From contig NZ_JANRKL010000162.1 in the NCBI RefSeq assembly GCF_033763495.1, forward strand, positions 26,236 through 90,235: DNA of 64,000 nt, in the 5' to 3' direction. Within the stretch, counting starts at the first letter, position 1. Every line of letters begins with the position of its first letter. Under the pieces are notes generated by a model, which had not been told where the DNA came from, did not search any database, and was given only the letters and a program-made list of their open reading frames with translations. Below, piece by piece: positions 50,678 through 59,720 of the stretch. Source of the DNA: Haliscomenobacter sp033763495 (GTDB lineage: Bacteria > Bacteroidota > Bacteroidia > Chitinophagales > Saprospiraceae). The translations under genes and the position numbers were made by a program.

Positions 50678-53305
50678 ATGAAAAAAACATCAGATCGCCG
50701 CGCATTCATCCGCAACATTGGTATCGGTACCCTGGGCGCAACCTTTCCGCTCAATGTGACCAAAGCAGAGGAAAATGTACCACCACCCAATGTGCAAGCC
50801 GAAGTAGCGCTTGAACAGCCTCCTAAACGCCTCCGACCTTACAATTCGCCCTATACCGGAGAATACCTCAACCAAGTCGCCTTTCCGATTGGGGGTATCG
50901 GGGCAGGTATGTTTTGTCTGGAAGGAACCGGGGCGATTTCCCATATGTCGATCAAAAACAAGCCCGATATTTTTAGCGTACCCAATATTTTTGCAGCCAT
51001 TTCCGTCAAAGGTTTGCCCAATGGTGCCAAGGTGCTGGAAGGCCCTCCACCCAATTGGAAAAAATTCGGACAACGCGACGCCGGCAACGGCTCAACTGGC
51101 GCAACTACGGGTTTGCCCCATTTTCGTCAGGCCACTTGTAACATCCGTTTTCCTTTTTCGCACATTGACCTTGCCGACAAAGACCTGCCACTTAAGGTGC
51201 GCCTGACGGGTTGGAGTCCATTTATTCCAACCGACGAAAACAACTCCAGCCTGCCCATTGGTGCATTGGAGTACAGTTTTAAAAACCTGGGTGAAAAACC
51301 CTTGGAGGCCATTTTCTCCGTCAATTCGCCCAATTTTTTAAAAGTTAATGGTGGAAACAACCTGATCCGCCCCTTAAAAAATGGGTTCATCTTAACGGAA
51401 GAAGGCACCAAAGAAGACCCATTGCGCAGTGATTTTGCCTTTTTCACCGAAGAAGACAACACCATTGTTGACCATTGCTGGTTCCGGGGAGGCTGGTGGG
51501 ATCCCCTCACGATGGCCTGGAATACGGTCAAAAATGCGGAAACCAAGGCAGTAGCTCCTGTAGAAAAAGCCGCACCAGGTGCTTCACTTTACGTGCCCTT
51601 CAGCCTGGCCAAAGGGCAGGAAAAAACCATCAAAGTATTCGTCGCCTGGTACACGCCCGACACCAAACAAACCCACGGCACCTTGGGCATCCGCAAGGAA
51701 AATTGCGACCCTGAATCAGGCTGCTGCAACTCTCCCGGCGACATTGGTTTGGACAAATACGACCAGGATTTTGCTGGGCAATATTTCAAACCTTGGTACA
51801 GCAGCCAGTTCAAAAACATTGAAGAAGTAGCAGCTTTATGGCAAAAACAATACCCTGAACTGCGGAAAAACACCCTGCTTTTTACCGATGCATTTTACAA
51901 AAGCACCTTGCCCCTCGAAGTCATCGAAGCAGTAGCGGCCAACCTGACCATCCTCAAATCCCCCACGGTAATGCGGCAGTACGATGGCCGTTTGTGGAAT
52001 TTTGAAGGTTGTGGGGATTCCTGGGGTTGTTGTCACGGTTCCTGTACCCACGTGTGGAACTATGCACAAGCCATAGCCCACTTGTTTCCGGCCCTGGAGC
52101 GCAGTTTACGCAATACGGAATTTTGTGAAAGCCAGGACGACAAGGGGCACCAAAACTTCCGCACCCGTTTGCCAATCACGCCCAATACCCACGAATTCCA
52201 CGCTGCTGCCGATGGCCAATTGGGTGGCATCATGAAAGTGCACCGCGAGTGGCGCATCAGTGGCGACGATACCTGGCTCAAAAAGATTTACCCCATGGTG
52301 AAAAAGAGCCTGGATTATTGCATCAGCACCTGGGACCCGAAAGAAAAAGGAGTACTTGAAGAACCCCATCACAATACCTACGACATTGAATTTTGGGGCG
52401 CAGATGGTATGCACAGCAGCTTTTATCTGGGGGCTTTGAATGCACTCATTACTATGGGCAGCTACCTCAAAAAGGACATGGCCCGCTACCAGTCCATTTT
52501 AGAAAAAGGCAAAAAAGAAATGGAAACCCGCCTCTACGACGGGGAGTTTTTCATCCAAGACATTCAGTTCAAAGGCCTGATTGCCGAAGACCCCACCAAG
52601 GCCCAAAGTTTTGGGGGTGAATATTCCAAAGAGGCCAAGGAGTTGCTGGTAAAAGAAGGCCCGAAATACCAATACGGCAAAGGTTGCCTTTCCGATGGTG
52701 TATTGGGTTCCTGGATTGCGCTGATGTGTGGCTTGAACGATGTGGTGGATCAGGTTAAAATCAAAAGCCACCTCAAGGCAGTGCACAAATACAACCTGAA
52801 ACAAAATCTGAGCGAACACGCCAACCCTCAGCGTCCCTCCTTCGCGTTTGGCGATGACGGTGGTTTATTGCTTTGTTCCTGGCCCAAGGGTGGCAAACTC
52901 TCCCTACCTTTTGTATACAGCGACGAAGTGTGGACAGGCATCGAACACCAGGTTGCATCCCACTTGATGTTGGTCGGCAATGTGGCCGAAGGGCTGGAAA
53001 TCCTGCAAGTCAGCCGCAACCGTTACGATGGGCGCATCCGCAACCCCTTTAATGAATACGAATGTGGTCACTGGTACGGCAGGGCGTTGTCCAGTTATGG
53101 CTACTTACAGGCGCTTACCGGGGTACGTTACGATGCAGTGGACAAAACCTTGTACGTAGATTCCAAAATCGGCGATTTTACTTCGTTTTTATCAACGGAA
53201 ACCGGATTTGGCACGGTTAGTCTGAAAGCAGGAAAAGCTACAGTACAAGTGGTTTATGGAAAAATCGATGTTCAAAAAACTGTGGTCAAAGCAAAAACCA
53301 GCTGA
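50678..53305 (+). CDS. GH116 (GBA2-like) beta-glucosidase
   Basis: 875 residues from the ATG at 50678. The N-terminus MKKTSDRRAFIRNIGIGTLGA is a Tat-like signal. The N-terminal beta domain begins PYTGEYLNQVAFPIGGIGAG, and the (alpha/alpha)6 catalytic domain includes WGCCHGSCTHVWNYAQA, EEPHHNTYDIEFWGADG and EYECGHWYGRALSSYG, all typical of the glucosylceramidase 2/GH116 family. Members cleave beta-glucosides or beta-xylosides. Its stop overlaps the ATG of the FKBP gene by one base, so translation is coupled. Confidence 0.9.
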   Translation: MKKTSDRRAFIRNIGIGTLGATFPLNVTKAEENVPPPNVQAEVALEQPPKRLRPYNSPYTGEYLNQVAFPIGGIGAGMFCLEGTGAISHMSIKNKPDIFSVPNIFAAISVKGLPNGAKVLEGPPPNWKKFGQRDAGNGSTGATTGLPHFRQATCNIRFPFSHIDLADKDLPLKVRLTGWSPFIPTDENNSSLPIGALEYSFKNLGEKPLEAIFSVNSPNFLKVNGGNNLIRPLKNGFILTEEGTKEDPLRSDFAFFTEEDNTIVDHCWFRGGWWDPLTMAWNTVKNAETKAVAPVEKAAPGASLYVPFSLAKGQEKTIKVFVAWYTPDTKQTHGTLGIRKENCDPESGCCNSPGDIGLDKYDQDFAGQYFKPWYSSQFKNIEEVAALWQKQYPELRKNTLLFTDAFYKSTLPLEVIEAVAANLTILKSPTVMRQYDGRLWNFEGCGDSWGCCHGSCTHVWNYAQAIAHLFPALERSLRNTEFCESQDDKGHQNFRTRLPITPNTHEFHAAADGQLGGIMKVHREWRISGDDTWLKKIYPMVKKSLDYCISTWDPKEKGVLEEPHHNTYDIEFWGADGMHSSFYLGALNALITMGSYLKKDMARYQSILEKGKKEMETRLYDGEFFIQDIQFKGLIAEDPTKAQSFGGEYSKEAKELLVKEGPKYQYGKGCLSDGVLGSWIALMCGLNDVVDQVKIKSHLKAVHKYNLKQNLSEHANPQRPSFAFGDDGGLLLCSWPKGGKLSLPFVYSDEVWTGIEHQVASHLMLVGNVAEGLEILQVSRNRYDGRIRNPFNEYECGHWYGRALSSYGYLQALTGVRYDAVDKTLYVDSKIGDFTSFLSTETGFGTVSLKAGKATVQVVYGKIDVQKTVVKAKTS

Positions 53306-53631
53306 TGCAGATCGAAAACAATCGGGTGGTTTTTATCCGCTATTTGATGAAAAATCAGGCCGGAGAAATCCTGGAAGATACCCTGAGCCGTGACCCAATC
53401 GGGTTTTTACACGGCTCAGCGGCCATTCATCCCGATTTGCAAAAGCAGCTGAATGGGTTTAAAGTGGGGGATAAACCTCGGGTGTCCTTAACCCTTTCCG
53501 CGCATGAAGATTTTGTTTTTGAAGTCATTATTGATGCGGTGCGCGAGGCCACTGAGGCAGAAATCGTGTTGGGGTATCCTTTGCAAGTGCCCCCGAAATG
53601 TGAAGAGGATTGTGATTGTTATGATGTATAA
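53305..53631 (+). CDS. Short SlyD-like FKBP-type prolyl isomerase
   Basis: 108 residues. The start ENNRVVFIRYLMKNQAGEILEDT and GFLHGSAAIHPDLQKQLNGFKVGDKP follow the SlyD/FKBP pattern. The insert-in-flap chaperone domain of SlyD is missing, since only about 30 residues separate the two FKBP halves. The C-terminal CEEDCDCYD offers cysteines for metal, as in SlyD. The start overlaps the GH116 stop by one base (ATGA), and the COG0523 GTPase gene follows after 30 bases. A metal-handling folding factor is likely. Confidence 0.8.
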   Translation: MQIENNRVVFIRYLMKNQAGEILEDTLSRDPIGFLHGSAAIHPDLQKQLNGFKVGDKPRVSLTLSAHEDFVFEVIIDAVREATEAEIVLGYPLQVPPKCEEDCDCYDV

Positions 53632-53661
53632 ATCCCCATCGCTTGTTCAAAATAAAAAACC

Positions 53662-54714
53662 ATGAAAATCCATCTTTTAAGCGGTTTTTTGGGCAGTGGC
53701 AAAACCACGGCCATCCACCAGGCTGCCCGTCAATTGATCCAGGCAGGTCAAAAAATTGGCGTCATCACCAACGACCAGGGGATGATTCTGGTGGATCATG
53801 GACTGTTTAAAAACCAGGATATTCCCAGCAGACAAGTGATCAACGGTTGTTTTTGCTGCAATTACCAGGATCTGGACAACAACATTCAGGCTTTGCTGGA
53901 AGAATACCAGGCGGAAGTGATTTTTGCAGAATCGGTGGGCTCTTGTACCGACATTGTGGCCACCGTATTGAAGCCCCTGCTACTCTACCGCCCCGATGCG
54001 GTGGTGAGTCTTTCCACTTTTGCCGACGTTCGGCTGCTGCAATTGGTTTTAAAAGATGCCGTAAGTTTTGACGAAACGATTTTGTATATTTTTAAAAAGC
54101 AGCTCGAAGAAGCCAAAATCATCGTCGTCAACAAAATTGATTTGATCAGTGCCGAAGTCTTACAAAATGTTCAGCAATTGATCCAGGAAAAGTATGGCGA
54201 CAAAATCGTGTTGTACCAAAACACCTTTGATCCAGAAAGCTTGAAAAACTGGTTGGAAACCATTGATGCAGATTCACGCGCCGCAAAACTCGAATCCTTG
54301 CAAATCGACTATGATACCTACGCCCAGGGCGAGGCCAGACTGGCCTGGCTGGATCAATCCATGGAAGTAACTGGCGAAAACGCACTGCAAGGTACTGAAT
54401 ACCTGATCAATGAAATTTACCACAAAACCGTGGCCCAAGGTTACAATATTGGGCACCTGAAGTTTTTAATTGACGGCGAAACCAAGGTCAGTTTTACCAA
54501 CAACACCCAAGTGGAGGCTCAGCTCAATATTTTGCCCAAGTCCTCGGTCAATCTACTCCTCAACATGCGCGTGGAAAGTACCCCGGAAGAGATTCAACAC
54601 CTCATCCGGGAGGCCTGCAAAACCATCGAGAATCAATACGATTATAAGTTGTTGCTGCACCAGGAGGCGGCATTTCAACCGGGGTACCCCAAGCCAGTTT
54701 TTCGGATGTCTTAA
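53662..54714 (+). CDS. COG0523/CobW-like GTP-binding metallochaperone
   Basis: 350 residues. Walker A GFLGSGKTT is at 8-16, and the defining CxCC metal site is Cys63-Phe-Cys65-Cys66 in NGCFCCNY. The GTPase part (about 1-210) is complete, with NKIDL (G4 region). A C-terminal domain follows; it has few histidines and does not look like a classical His-rich CobW tail. Such proteins deliver zinc, cobalt, iron or nickel to client enzymes. With the SlyD-like gene upstream, a metal-insertion pair is likely. The metal is not identifiable. Confidence 0.9.
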   Translation: MKIHLLSGFLGSGKTTAIHQAARQLIQAGQKIGVITNDQGMILVDHGLFKNQDIPSRQVINGCFCCNYQDLDNNIQALLEEYQAEVIFAESVGSCTDIVATVLKPLLLYRPDAVVSLSTFADVRLLQLVLKDAVSFDETILYIFKKQLEEAKIIVVNKIDLISAEVLQNVQQLIQEKYGDKIVLYQNTFDPESLKNWLETIDADSRAAKLESLQIDYDTYAQGEARLAWLDQSMEVTGENALQGTEYLINEIYHKTVAQGYNIGHLKFLIDGETKVSFTNNTQVEAQLNILPKSSVNLLLNMRVESTPEEIQHLIREACKTIENQYDYKLLLHQEAAFQPGYPKPVFRMS

Positions 54715-55311
54715 TTAGCCCCGCCGTCTTTCCATCAAAATCATCATCATCAAACCCAGGATGACTCGTTCTTCTTCACCTGGTTCGAAGTTGTTCAATT
54801 TTTCCAGCAAAAAGCGCCGGCCCACCAGTGAAGGCTGCTTTTTCAAACGAATGACTTCGGTGCCATCGGGGCGGGTGACGATGTAAGAGGGATTAAAAAG
54901 GTATCCGGTAAACAGCCCCAGGATGGGAATCTCGCTGAGTACAGCGTCTGCTACCTTGACCCAGGCATTTTCTTCTTGAATCAGTAAATCCTGGTTCACC
55001 TTTTCATCAAAAATTTCATAGCGGGCTTTCCAGATTGAAGCCCAGCCTTTGCGGCCAATCCGGCCAATTTCCTGGCCCATGTGATTGGTAAAGGTATAAG
55101 TGGTTGAAAAATCAATCCACTTGTTTGCTTTGATGGTGAATAAAATATTGGATTTGAGGTCGTTGTCGTACACTACAACTTCATCAATCAGTTTGAGCAT
55201 TTTTTGACGCACGTAGCCAATGTCGTTGCCCATGGCGTCTTCAACCAAAAAATCGTTGGAAAGAGTACCAATTTTGAAAGTAAACTGGACTGGGAATTGC
55301 ACGTTTTGCAT
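54715..55311 (-). CDS. LURP-one/phospholipid scramblase-like protein
   Basis: 198 residues. The single beta-barrel-with-helix fold of LURP1-related/tubby-like proteins is suggested by FLVEDAMGNDIGYVRQKML, LFTIKANKWIDFSTTYTFTN and YEIFDEKVNQDLLIQEENAW. The C-terminus has the hydrophobic LFTGYLFNPSYIVTRPDG and a final membrane-like ILGLMMMILM. The function is unknown; membrane or lipid association is plausible. Its stop abuts the stop of the convergent COG0523 gene with no bases between. Confidence 0.72.
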   Translation of the reverse strand: MQNVQFPVQFTFKIGTLSNDFLVEDAMGNDIGYVRQKMLKLIDEVVVYDNDLKSNILFTIKANKWIDFSTTYTFTNHMGQEIGRIGRKGWASIWKARYEIFDEKVNQDLLIQEENAWVKVADAVLSEIPILGLFTGYLFNPSYIVTRPDGTEVIRLKKQPSLVGRRFLLEKLNNFEPGEEERVILGLMMMILMERRRG

Positions 55312-55468
55312 GATTACAGGGTTTGATGTTTTTAATTGTGATTAAAGATAAAATAAAAATCAAAAGTGCTCAACCAAAGATCCTCGTTTTGAGTTCCAGT
55401 GTTGCGCAATTGATCATTGTCATGGTAATTAAGCACAATAGGACCATCATTTTTATTGCTTGAATTAC

Positions 55469-55476
55469 TACCTTTG
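55469..55476 (+). promoter_or_regulatory. Candidate -7 box of gcvP
   Basis: TACCTTTG fits TAnnTTTG exactly and lies 42 bases before the ATG at 55518. The -33 region is not clear. Confidence 0.55.
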
Positions 55477-55517
55477 CGCTTTCTTTTTCCTAACCAAACC
55501 AAGCAGGGTTTTGCAAC

Positions 55518-58385
55518 ATGAGCACAATGACATTTTTTGATCAGTTCATTGATCGACATATTGGCCCCAATGCCGCAGAATTACAAGAAATGCTGACGGC
55601 AATCGGCGTTTCTTCCCTCGATCAACTCATCGATGAAACGGTACCCGCAGCCATTCGCCTCAAAGGGGACCTGGCTTTGCCCGACGCACTTTCTGAATTC
55701 GAGTACTTGCGTGAGTTGGAAAAAATTGCCGCCAAAAACCAGGTTTTCCGTTCTTACCTGGGTTTGGGATACTACGGAACCATTACTCCCTCGGTTATTT
55801 CCCGCAATATTTTCCAAAACCCAGGTTGGTATACCCAGTACACGCCCTACCAGGCGGAAATTGCCCAGGGGCGTTTGGAGGCATTGCTCAATTTTCAGAC
55901 CATGGTCAGCGACATGACTGCCTTGCCCATCGCCAACGCTTCTTTGTTGGATGAAGGTACAGCTGCGGCGGAAGCCATGGCCATGTTCCATAGTGTGGTG
56001 AGCAAAAAACGCAAAACCGCCAATACTTATCTCGTTTCCGATCAGGTTTACCCACAAACCATCGATTTGTTGATCACCCGAGCCAAACCACTGGGGATTG
56101 AGGTGGTGATAAAAGCGGTTGCTGATTTTGTATTGGATGAAAACTGCTTCGGCATTTTGCTCCAATACCCTGCTGGTAATGGATCAGTGGAAGATTACCG
56201 CGCGCTGACCGAGGAAGCCCACGCCAAAGACATTACGGTTACCGTGTGTTCTGATCTGCTGGCCCTGGCCCTTTTGACCCCTCCGGGTGAATGGGGCGCC
56301 GACGCAGTGGTAGGCAACTCCCAACGTTTTGGAGTACCTATGGGTTATGGTGGCCCACACGCTGCCTTTTTTGCCACCAAAGACGAATACAAACGTTTGA
56401 TCCCCGGTCGCATCATCGGGGTATCTGTAGACAGCCACGGCAAACGGGCCCTGCGCATGGCACTGCAAACCCGCGAGCAACACATCCGCCGTGAAAAAGC
56501 GACTTCCAATATCTGTACAGCGCAGGCATTGTTGGCCATCATGGCGGGCATGTACGCAGCTTATCATGGGCCAAAGGGCATCAAAGCCATTGCCCAGAGG
56601 GTGCATGGCAGCGCGCAAATTCTGGCCAAAAACCTGCAAGCGCTTGGCTACAACCAAAAGAATACCTACTACTTCGATACCCTGTTCATTGAAACCGATG
56701 CTGACACTCAGCAAGCCATTCAAACGGCTGCATTGGCTGCCGGAATCAATTTTTACTATCCAGTCGGAGCCGTACAAATCACCTTGGATGAAACAGTTCT
56801 GCCAGTTGATCTGAGTGACATTGCTGAGGTTTTTGCCAAAATCAAAAATGCCAATGCGGCGATTGATTTTAGTGGAACCCTGACGCCTCAAATCCCCGCT
56901 CCACTCCAGCGTGAAACCGAATACCTGAGCCATCCGGTATTCAATAGCTACCATACCGAGAGCAAAATGATGCGCTACATCAAGCGCCTGGAAAACCGGG
57001 ATTTGTCCCTGACCCACTCCATGATCCCATTGGGCTCCTGCACCATGAAGCTCAATGCCGCCAGCGAGTTGATGCCGGTAAGTTGGCCAGCTTTTGCCAA
57101 TTTGCATCCCTTCATTCCTGCTGATCAGGCAAAGGGTTACCAGCAAATTTTTGATGAATTGGAAGCCTACCTTTGCGCTTGTACGGGGTTTGATGCCTGC
57201 TCGCTACAGCCCAATTCTGGCGCACAAGGGGAATACGCTGGTTTGTTGACCATTCGCGCCTACCACGAAGCCAATGGCAATACTCACCGCAATGTAGCCC
57301 TGATTCCATCTTCTGCGCATGGTACCAACCCAGCCAGCGCCGTAATGGCGGGTATGGAAGTGGTGGTAGTTAGCTGCGATGACCAGGGCAACATCGACTT
57401 GGAGGACCTGGGGGCTAAAGCCGAAAAGCACAGTGCCAATCTTTCCTGCCTGATGGTGACTTACCCCTCTACCCACGGAGTGTTTGAAACCCGCATCAAA
57501 GAAATTTGTGCCATCATCCACCAACACGGTGGCAAAGTATACATGGACGGCGCCAACATGAACGCTCAAGTAGGTCTGACCAGCCCTGCCGAAATTGGTG
57601 CGGATGTGTGTCACCTGAACCTGCACAAAACCTTCGCCATTCCACACGGCGGCGGTGGTCCGGGCATGGGACCAATTTGTGTCAACAACAGTTTGAAGCC
57701 ATTTTTGCCCAAACACGCCCTGGTTGCTACCGGTGGTGATCAAGGCATCCACGCCGTATCTGCTGCGCCATGGGGCAGTGCCAGCATCCTGCTGATCAGC
57801 TATGGCTATGTGCGCATGTTGGGCAAAGTGGGGGTAAAAGCTTCTACGGAATACGCCATCCTGAACGCCAACTACATCAAAGCCCGTCTGGAAGGCCAGT
57901 ACGAGGTGTTGTACACGGGTGAAAAAGGCCGCAGCGCCCACGAATTGATCGTCGACTTGCGCCCATTCAAAGCCTTGATCAGTGCAGAAGATGTGGCCAA
58001 ACGTTTGATGGATTACGGTTTCCACGCGCCTACCCTCTCGTTCCCGGTTGCTGGTACGATTATGATCGAGCCGACGGAGAGTGAAAGTTTAGACGAACTG
58101 GATCGTTTCTGTGACGCCCTTTTGTTGATTCGGAAAGAAATTGACGAAATTGCCACGGGTGAAGCGGATGCAAAGTCCAATGTACTGAGCAACGCGCCCC
58201 ACACGGCTGATCTGGTCACAGCGGATGAATGGCCTTACAGTTATTCCCGTGAAAAAGCGGCCTATCCCCTGCCCTACCTGCGCAAAGGCTTCAAGTTTTG
58301 GCCTTCGGTGAGCCGGATCGACAATGCTTTTGGCGATCGGAATTTGATTTGTACTTGTCCGCCGCTGGAGGCTTATGCAGAATAA
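55518..58385 (+). CDS. gcvP: Glycine dehydrogenase (aminomethyl-transferring), P-protein
   Basis: 955 residues, the full-length single-chain P-protein of the glycine cleavage system. It decarboxylates glycine and passes the aminomethyl group to the H-protein. The N-terminal half begins FIDRHIGPNAAELQEML, and the PLP lysine is Lys704 in HLNLHKTFAIPHGGGGPG, the classical motif. MGYGGPHAAFFA and SFPVAGTIMIEPTESES complete the family pattern. No gcvT or gcvH is in the window, and no glycine riboswitch structure is visible upstream. It is expressed from its own promoter-like box. Confidence 0.97.
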   Translation: MSTMTFFDQFIDRHIGPNAAELQEMLTAIGVSSLDQLIDETVPAAIRLKGDLALPDALSEFEYLRELEKIAAKNQVFRSYLGLGYYGTITPSVISRNIFQNPGWYTQYTPYQAEIAQGRLEALLNFQTMVSDMTALPIANASLLDEGTAAAEAMAMFHSVVSKKRKTANTYLVSDQVYPQTIDLLITRAKPLGIEVVIKAVADFVLDENCFGILLQYPAGNGSVEDYRALTEEAHAKDITVTVCSDLLALALLTPPGEWGADAVVGNSQRFGVPMGYGGPHAAFFATKDEYKRLIPGRIIGVSVDSHGKRALRMALQTREQHIRREKATSNICTAQALLAIMAGMYAAYHGPKGIKAIAQRVHGSAQILAKNLQALGYNQKNTYYFDTLFIETDADTQQAIQTAALAAGINFYYPVGAVQITLDETVLPVDLSDIAEVFAKIKNANAAIDFSGTLTPQIPAPLQRETEYLSHPVFNSYHTESKMMRYIKRLENRDLSLTHSMIPLGSCTMKLNAASELMPVSWPAFANLHPFIPADQAKGYQQIFDELEAYLCACTGFDACSLQPNSGAQGEYAGLLTIRAYHEANGNTHRNVALIPSSAHGTNPASAVMAGMEVVVVSCDDQGNIDLEDLGAKAEKHSANLSCLMVTYPSTHGVFETRIKEICAIIHQHGGKVYMDGANMNAQVGLTSPAEIGADVCHLNLHKTFAIPHGGGGPGMGPICVNNSLKPFLPKHALVATGGDQGIHAVSAAPWGSASILLISYGYVRMLGKVGVKASTEYAILNANYIKARLEGQYEVLYTGEKGRSAHELIVDLRPFKALISAEDVAKRLMDYGFHAPTLSFPVAGTIMIEPTESESLDELDRFCDALLLIRKEIDEIATGEADAKSNVLSNAPHTADLVTADEWPYSYSREKAAYPLPYLRKGFKFWPSVSRIDNAFGDRNLICTCPPLEAYAE

Positions 58386-58395
58386 TTGTTTTGTT

Positions 58396-58436
58396 GGTTC
58401 CGAGTTTCGGGGTTTTGAGCCTTGGAACTTGGAACC
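58396..58436. repeat. Inverted repeat with TTGGAACC arms after gcvP
   Basis: GGTTCCGAGTTTCGG and CCTTGGAACTTGGAACC are imperfect complements around a short loop, 10 bases after the gcvP stop and 15 before the next start. It belongs to the same class of structures, with other arm words. Confidence 0.6.
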
Positions 58437-58451
58437 CTTCATCTCCCACCT

Positions 58452-59648
58452 ATGCCAGCTTCCCGATTGCCTACATTGCTTTCTTTTCTGCTGATTTTTG
58501 GATTGGCATCTGCTGGACATACACAAAGCCTAAGGGGCCGCATCGTCGACGCCAGCACCAACGAGCCTCTGGCTTTTGCCAACGTTTATTACAACAATAC
58601 CACCATTGGAGTCCAAAGTGATATTGAGGGAAATTTCAGCATCAAGCCGATGGGTTTACAGGTTGAGTTGGTGGTTTCTTATTTGGGGTACGAGACCTTG
58701 ATTTTTCCCATAACCGAATCCTTAGCAGGAAAAATTCTTGTTTTTAAACTAGTCCCCAAAGTCAATGAAATAAAGACCTTTGAAGTCAATGCCAAACGTG
58801 GAAAGGCATGGTACGAAAATCTCGAAGTGTTTAAAGAACTGGCCATTGGCACTACCTTTTTTGCCAGCGATTGTACCATTCTCAATCCAGAGGTTTTGCA
58901 ATTTGCCTATGATACCGCCACGTTCACCATGCGGGCAAGCGCCGATGAACCGCTACAGATTGAACACAAAGCTTTTGGATACAAAATCAATTACGACCTA
59001 AGCCAGTATGAATACAATGTGGTCAATCACAATTTTGTCATTACCGGGTATCCTTTTTTTACGTTTATGACTGGCAGCAAGCAACAGGAGCGACGCTGGA
59101 AAAACAATCAATTATTGGCGTATGAAGGTTCTTTGTTGCACTTTGGTCATGCTGTTCGTCAGCGAAAACTGCAAGAACAGGGGTTTGAATTGCACTGGGT
59201 AGAGCGTATGCCCAATCCCAATTTTCGGGAAAGCGCCCAAAGCAAATCGGCATTAAATGCTTTGAAAAAAATCCCTTTTTATCAGGCGGTTCGTAAGGAC
59301 AATCCCTATCAGCAGACGCTAAATGCCTCGGAGGTGCAGAAATTCATCGAAAGGGTAGACACCAATAAAGTGGACTATCCAGATTTTCTGGTGGAAAGAG
59401 ATTCCAGTCTTTTTTTACAATTTAAAAATTACTTGCAAGTAAAATACACCAAATCCTCCTACTCCTGGGCACCTGGCCAGTACGGACCACGTACTTCCCT
59501 GATTTTTTTGGACAAAGCCTCCATTGAACTGGACGCTACGGGACGTATCCTCGAGCCCGCTGCCGTGCAGGTAGAGGGATTTTGGGCATCCCAATTGTTG
59601 GGCGATTTGTTGCCACTGGATTATCAGCCCCCTCCAAAAAAGGAATGA
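58452..59648 (+). CDS. Secreted protein with carboxypeptidase-like regulatory domain
   Basis: 398 residues from the ATG at 58452; the frame starts earlier at 58422 without signal character. The signal peptide is MPASRLPTLLSFLLIFGLASAG. An N-terminal CarboxypepD_reg-like fold (about 28-112) shows GRIVDASTNEPLAFANVYYN and GNFSIKP, common in TonB-dependent and peptidoglycan-associated proteins. The rest has no family I recognise. It may be a surface or outer-membrane-associated protein, and gcvP is unrelated upstream. Confidence 0.75.
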   Translation: MPASRLPTLLSFLLIFGLASAGHTQSLRGRIVDASTNEPLAFANVYYNNTTIGVQSDIEGNFSIKPMGLQVELVVSYLGYETLIFPITESLAGKILVFKLVPKVNEIKTFEVNAKRGKAWYENLEVFKELAIGTTFFASDCTILNPEVLQFAYDTATFTMRASADEPLQIEHKAFGYKINYDLSQYEYNVVNHNFVITGYPFFTFMTGSKQQERRWKNNQLLAYEGSLLHFGHAVRQRKLQEQGFELHWVERMPNPNFRESAQSKSALNALKKIPFYQAVRKDNPYQQTLNASEVQKFIERVDTNKVDYPDFLVERDSSLFLQFKNYLQVKYTKSSYSWAPGQYGPRTSLIFLDKASIELDATGRILEPAAVQVEGFWASQLLGDLLPLDYQPPPKKE

Positions 59649-59689
59649 TTGTTCTTTCCGTTCAACGTCCTTTAAGCTCAGCTATTTTG

Positions 59690-59697
59690 TACCTTTG
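59690..59697 (+). promoter_or_regulatory. Candidate -7 box of hldD
   Basis: TACCTTTG fits TAnnTTTG and lies 24 bases before the ATG at 59721. Confidence 0.5.
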
Positions 59698-59720
59698 AGC
59701 CAATAATTAACCCATTTGCA

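Noticed and set aside
55312..55517. Glycine riboswitch upstream of gcvP
   Set aside because: The 206-base leader is AT-rich and shows no paired aptamer-like helices or conserved GGA elements.
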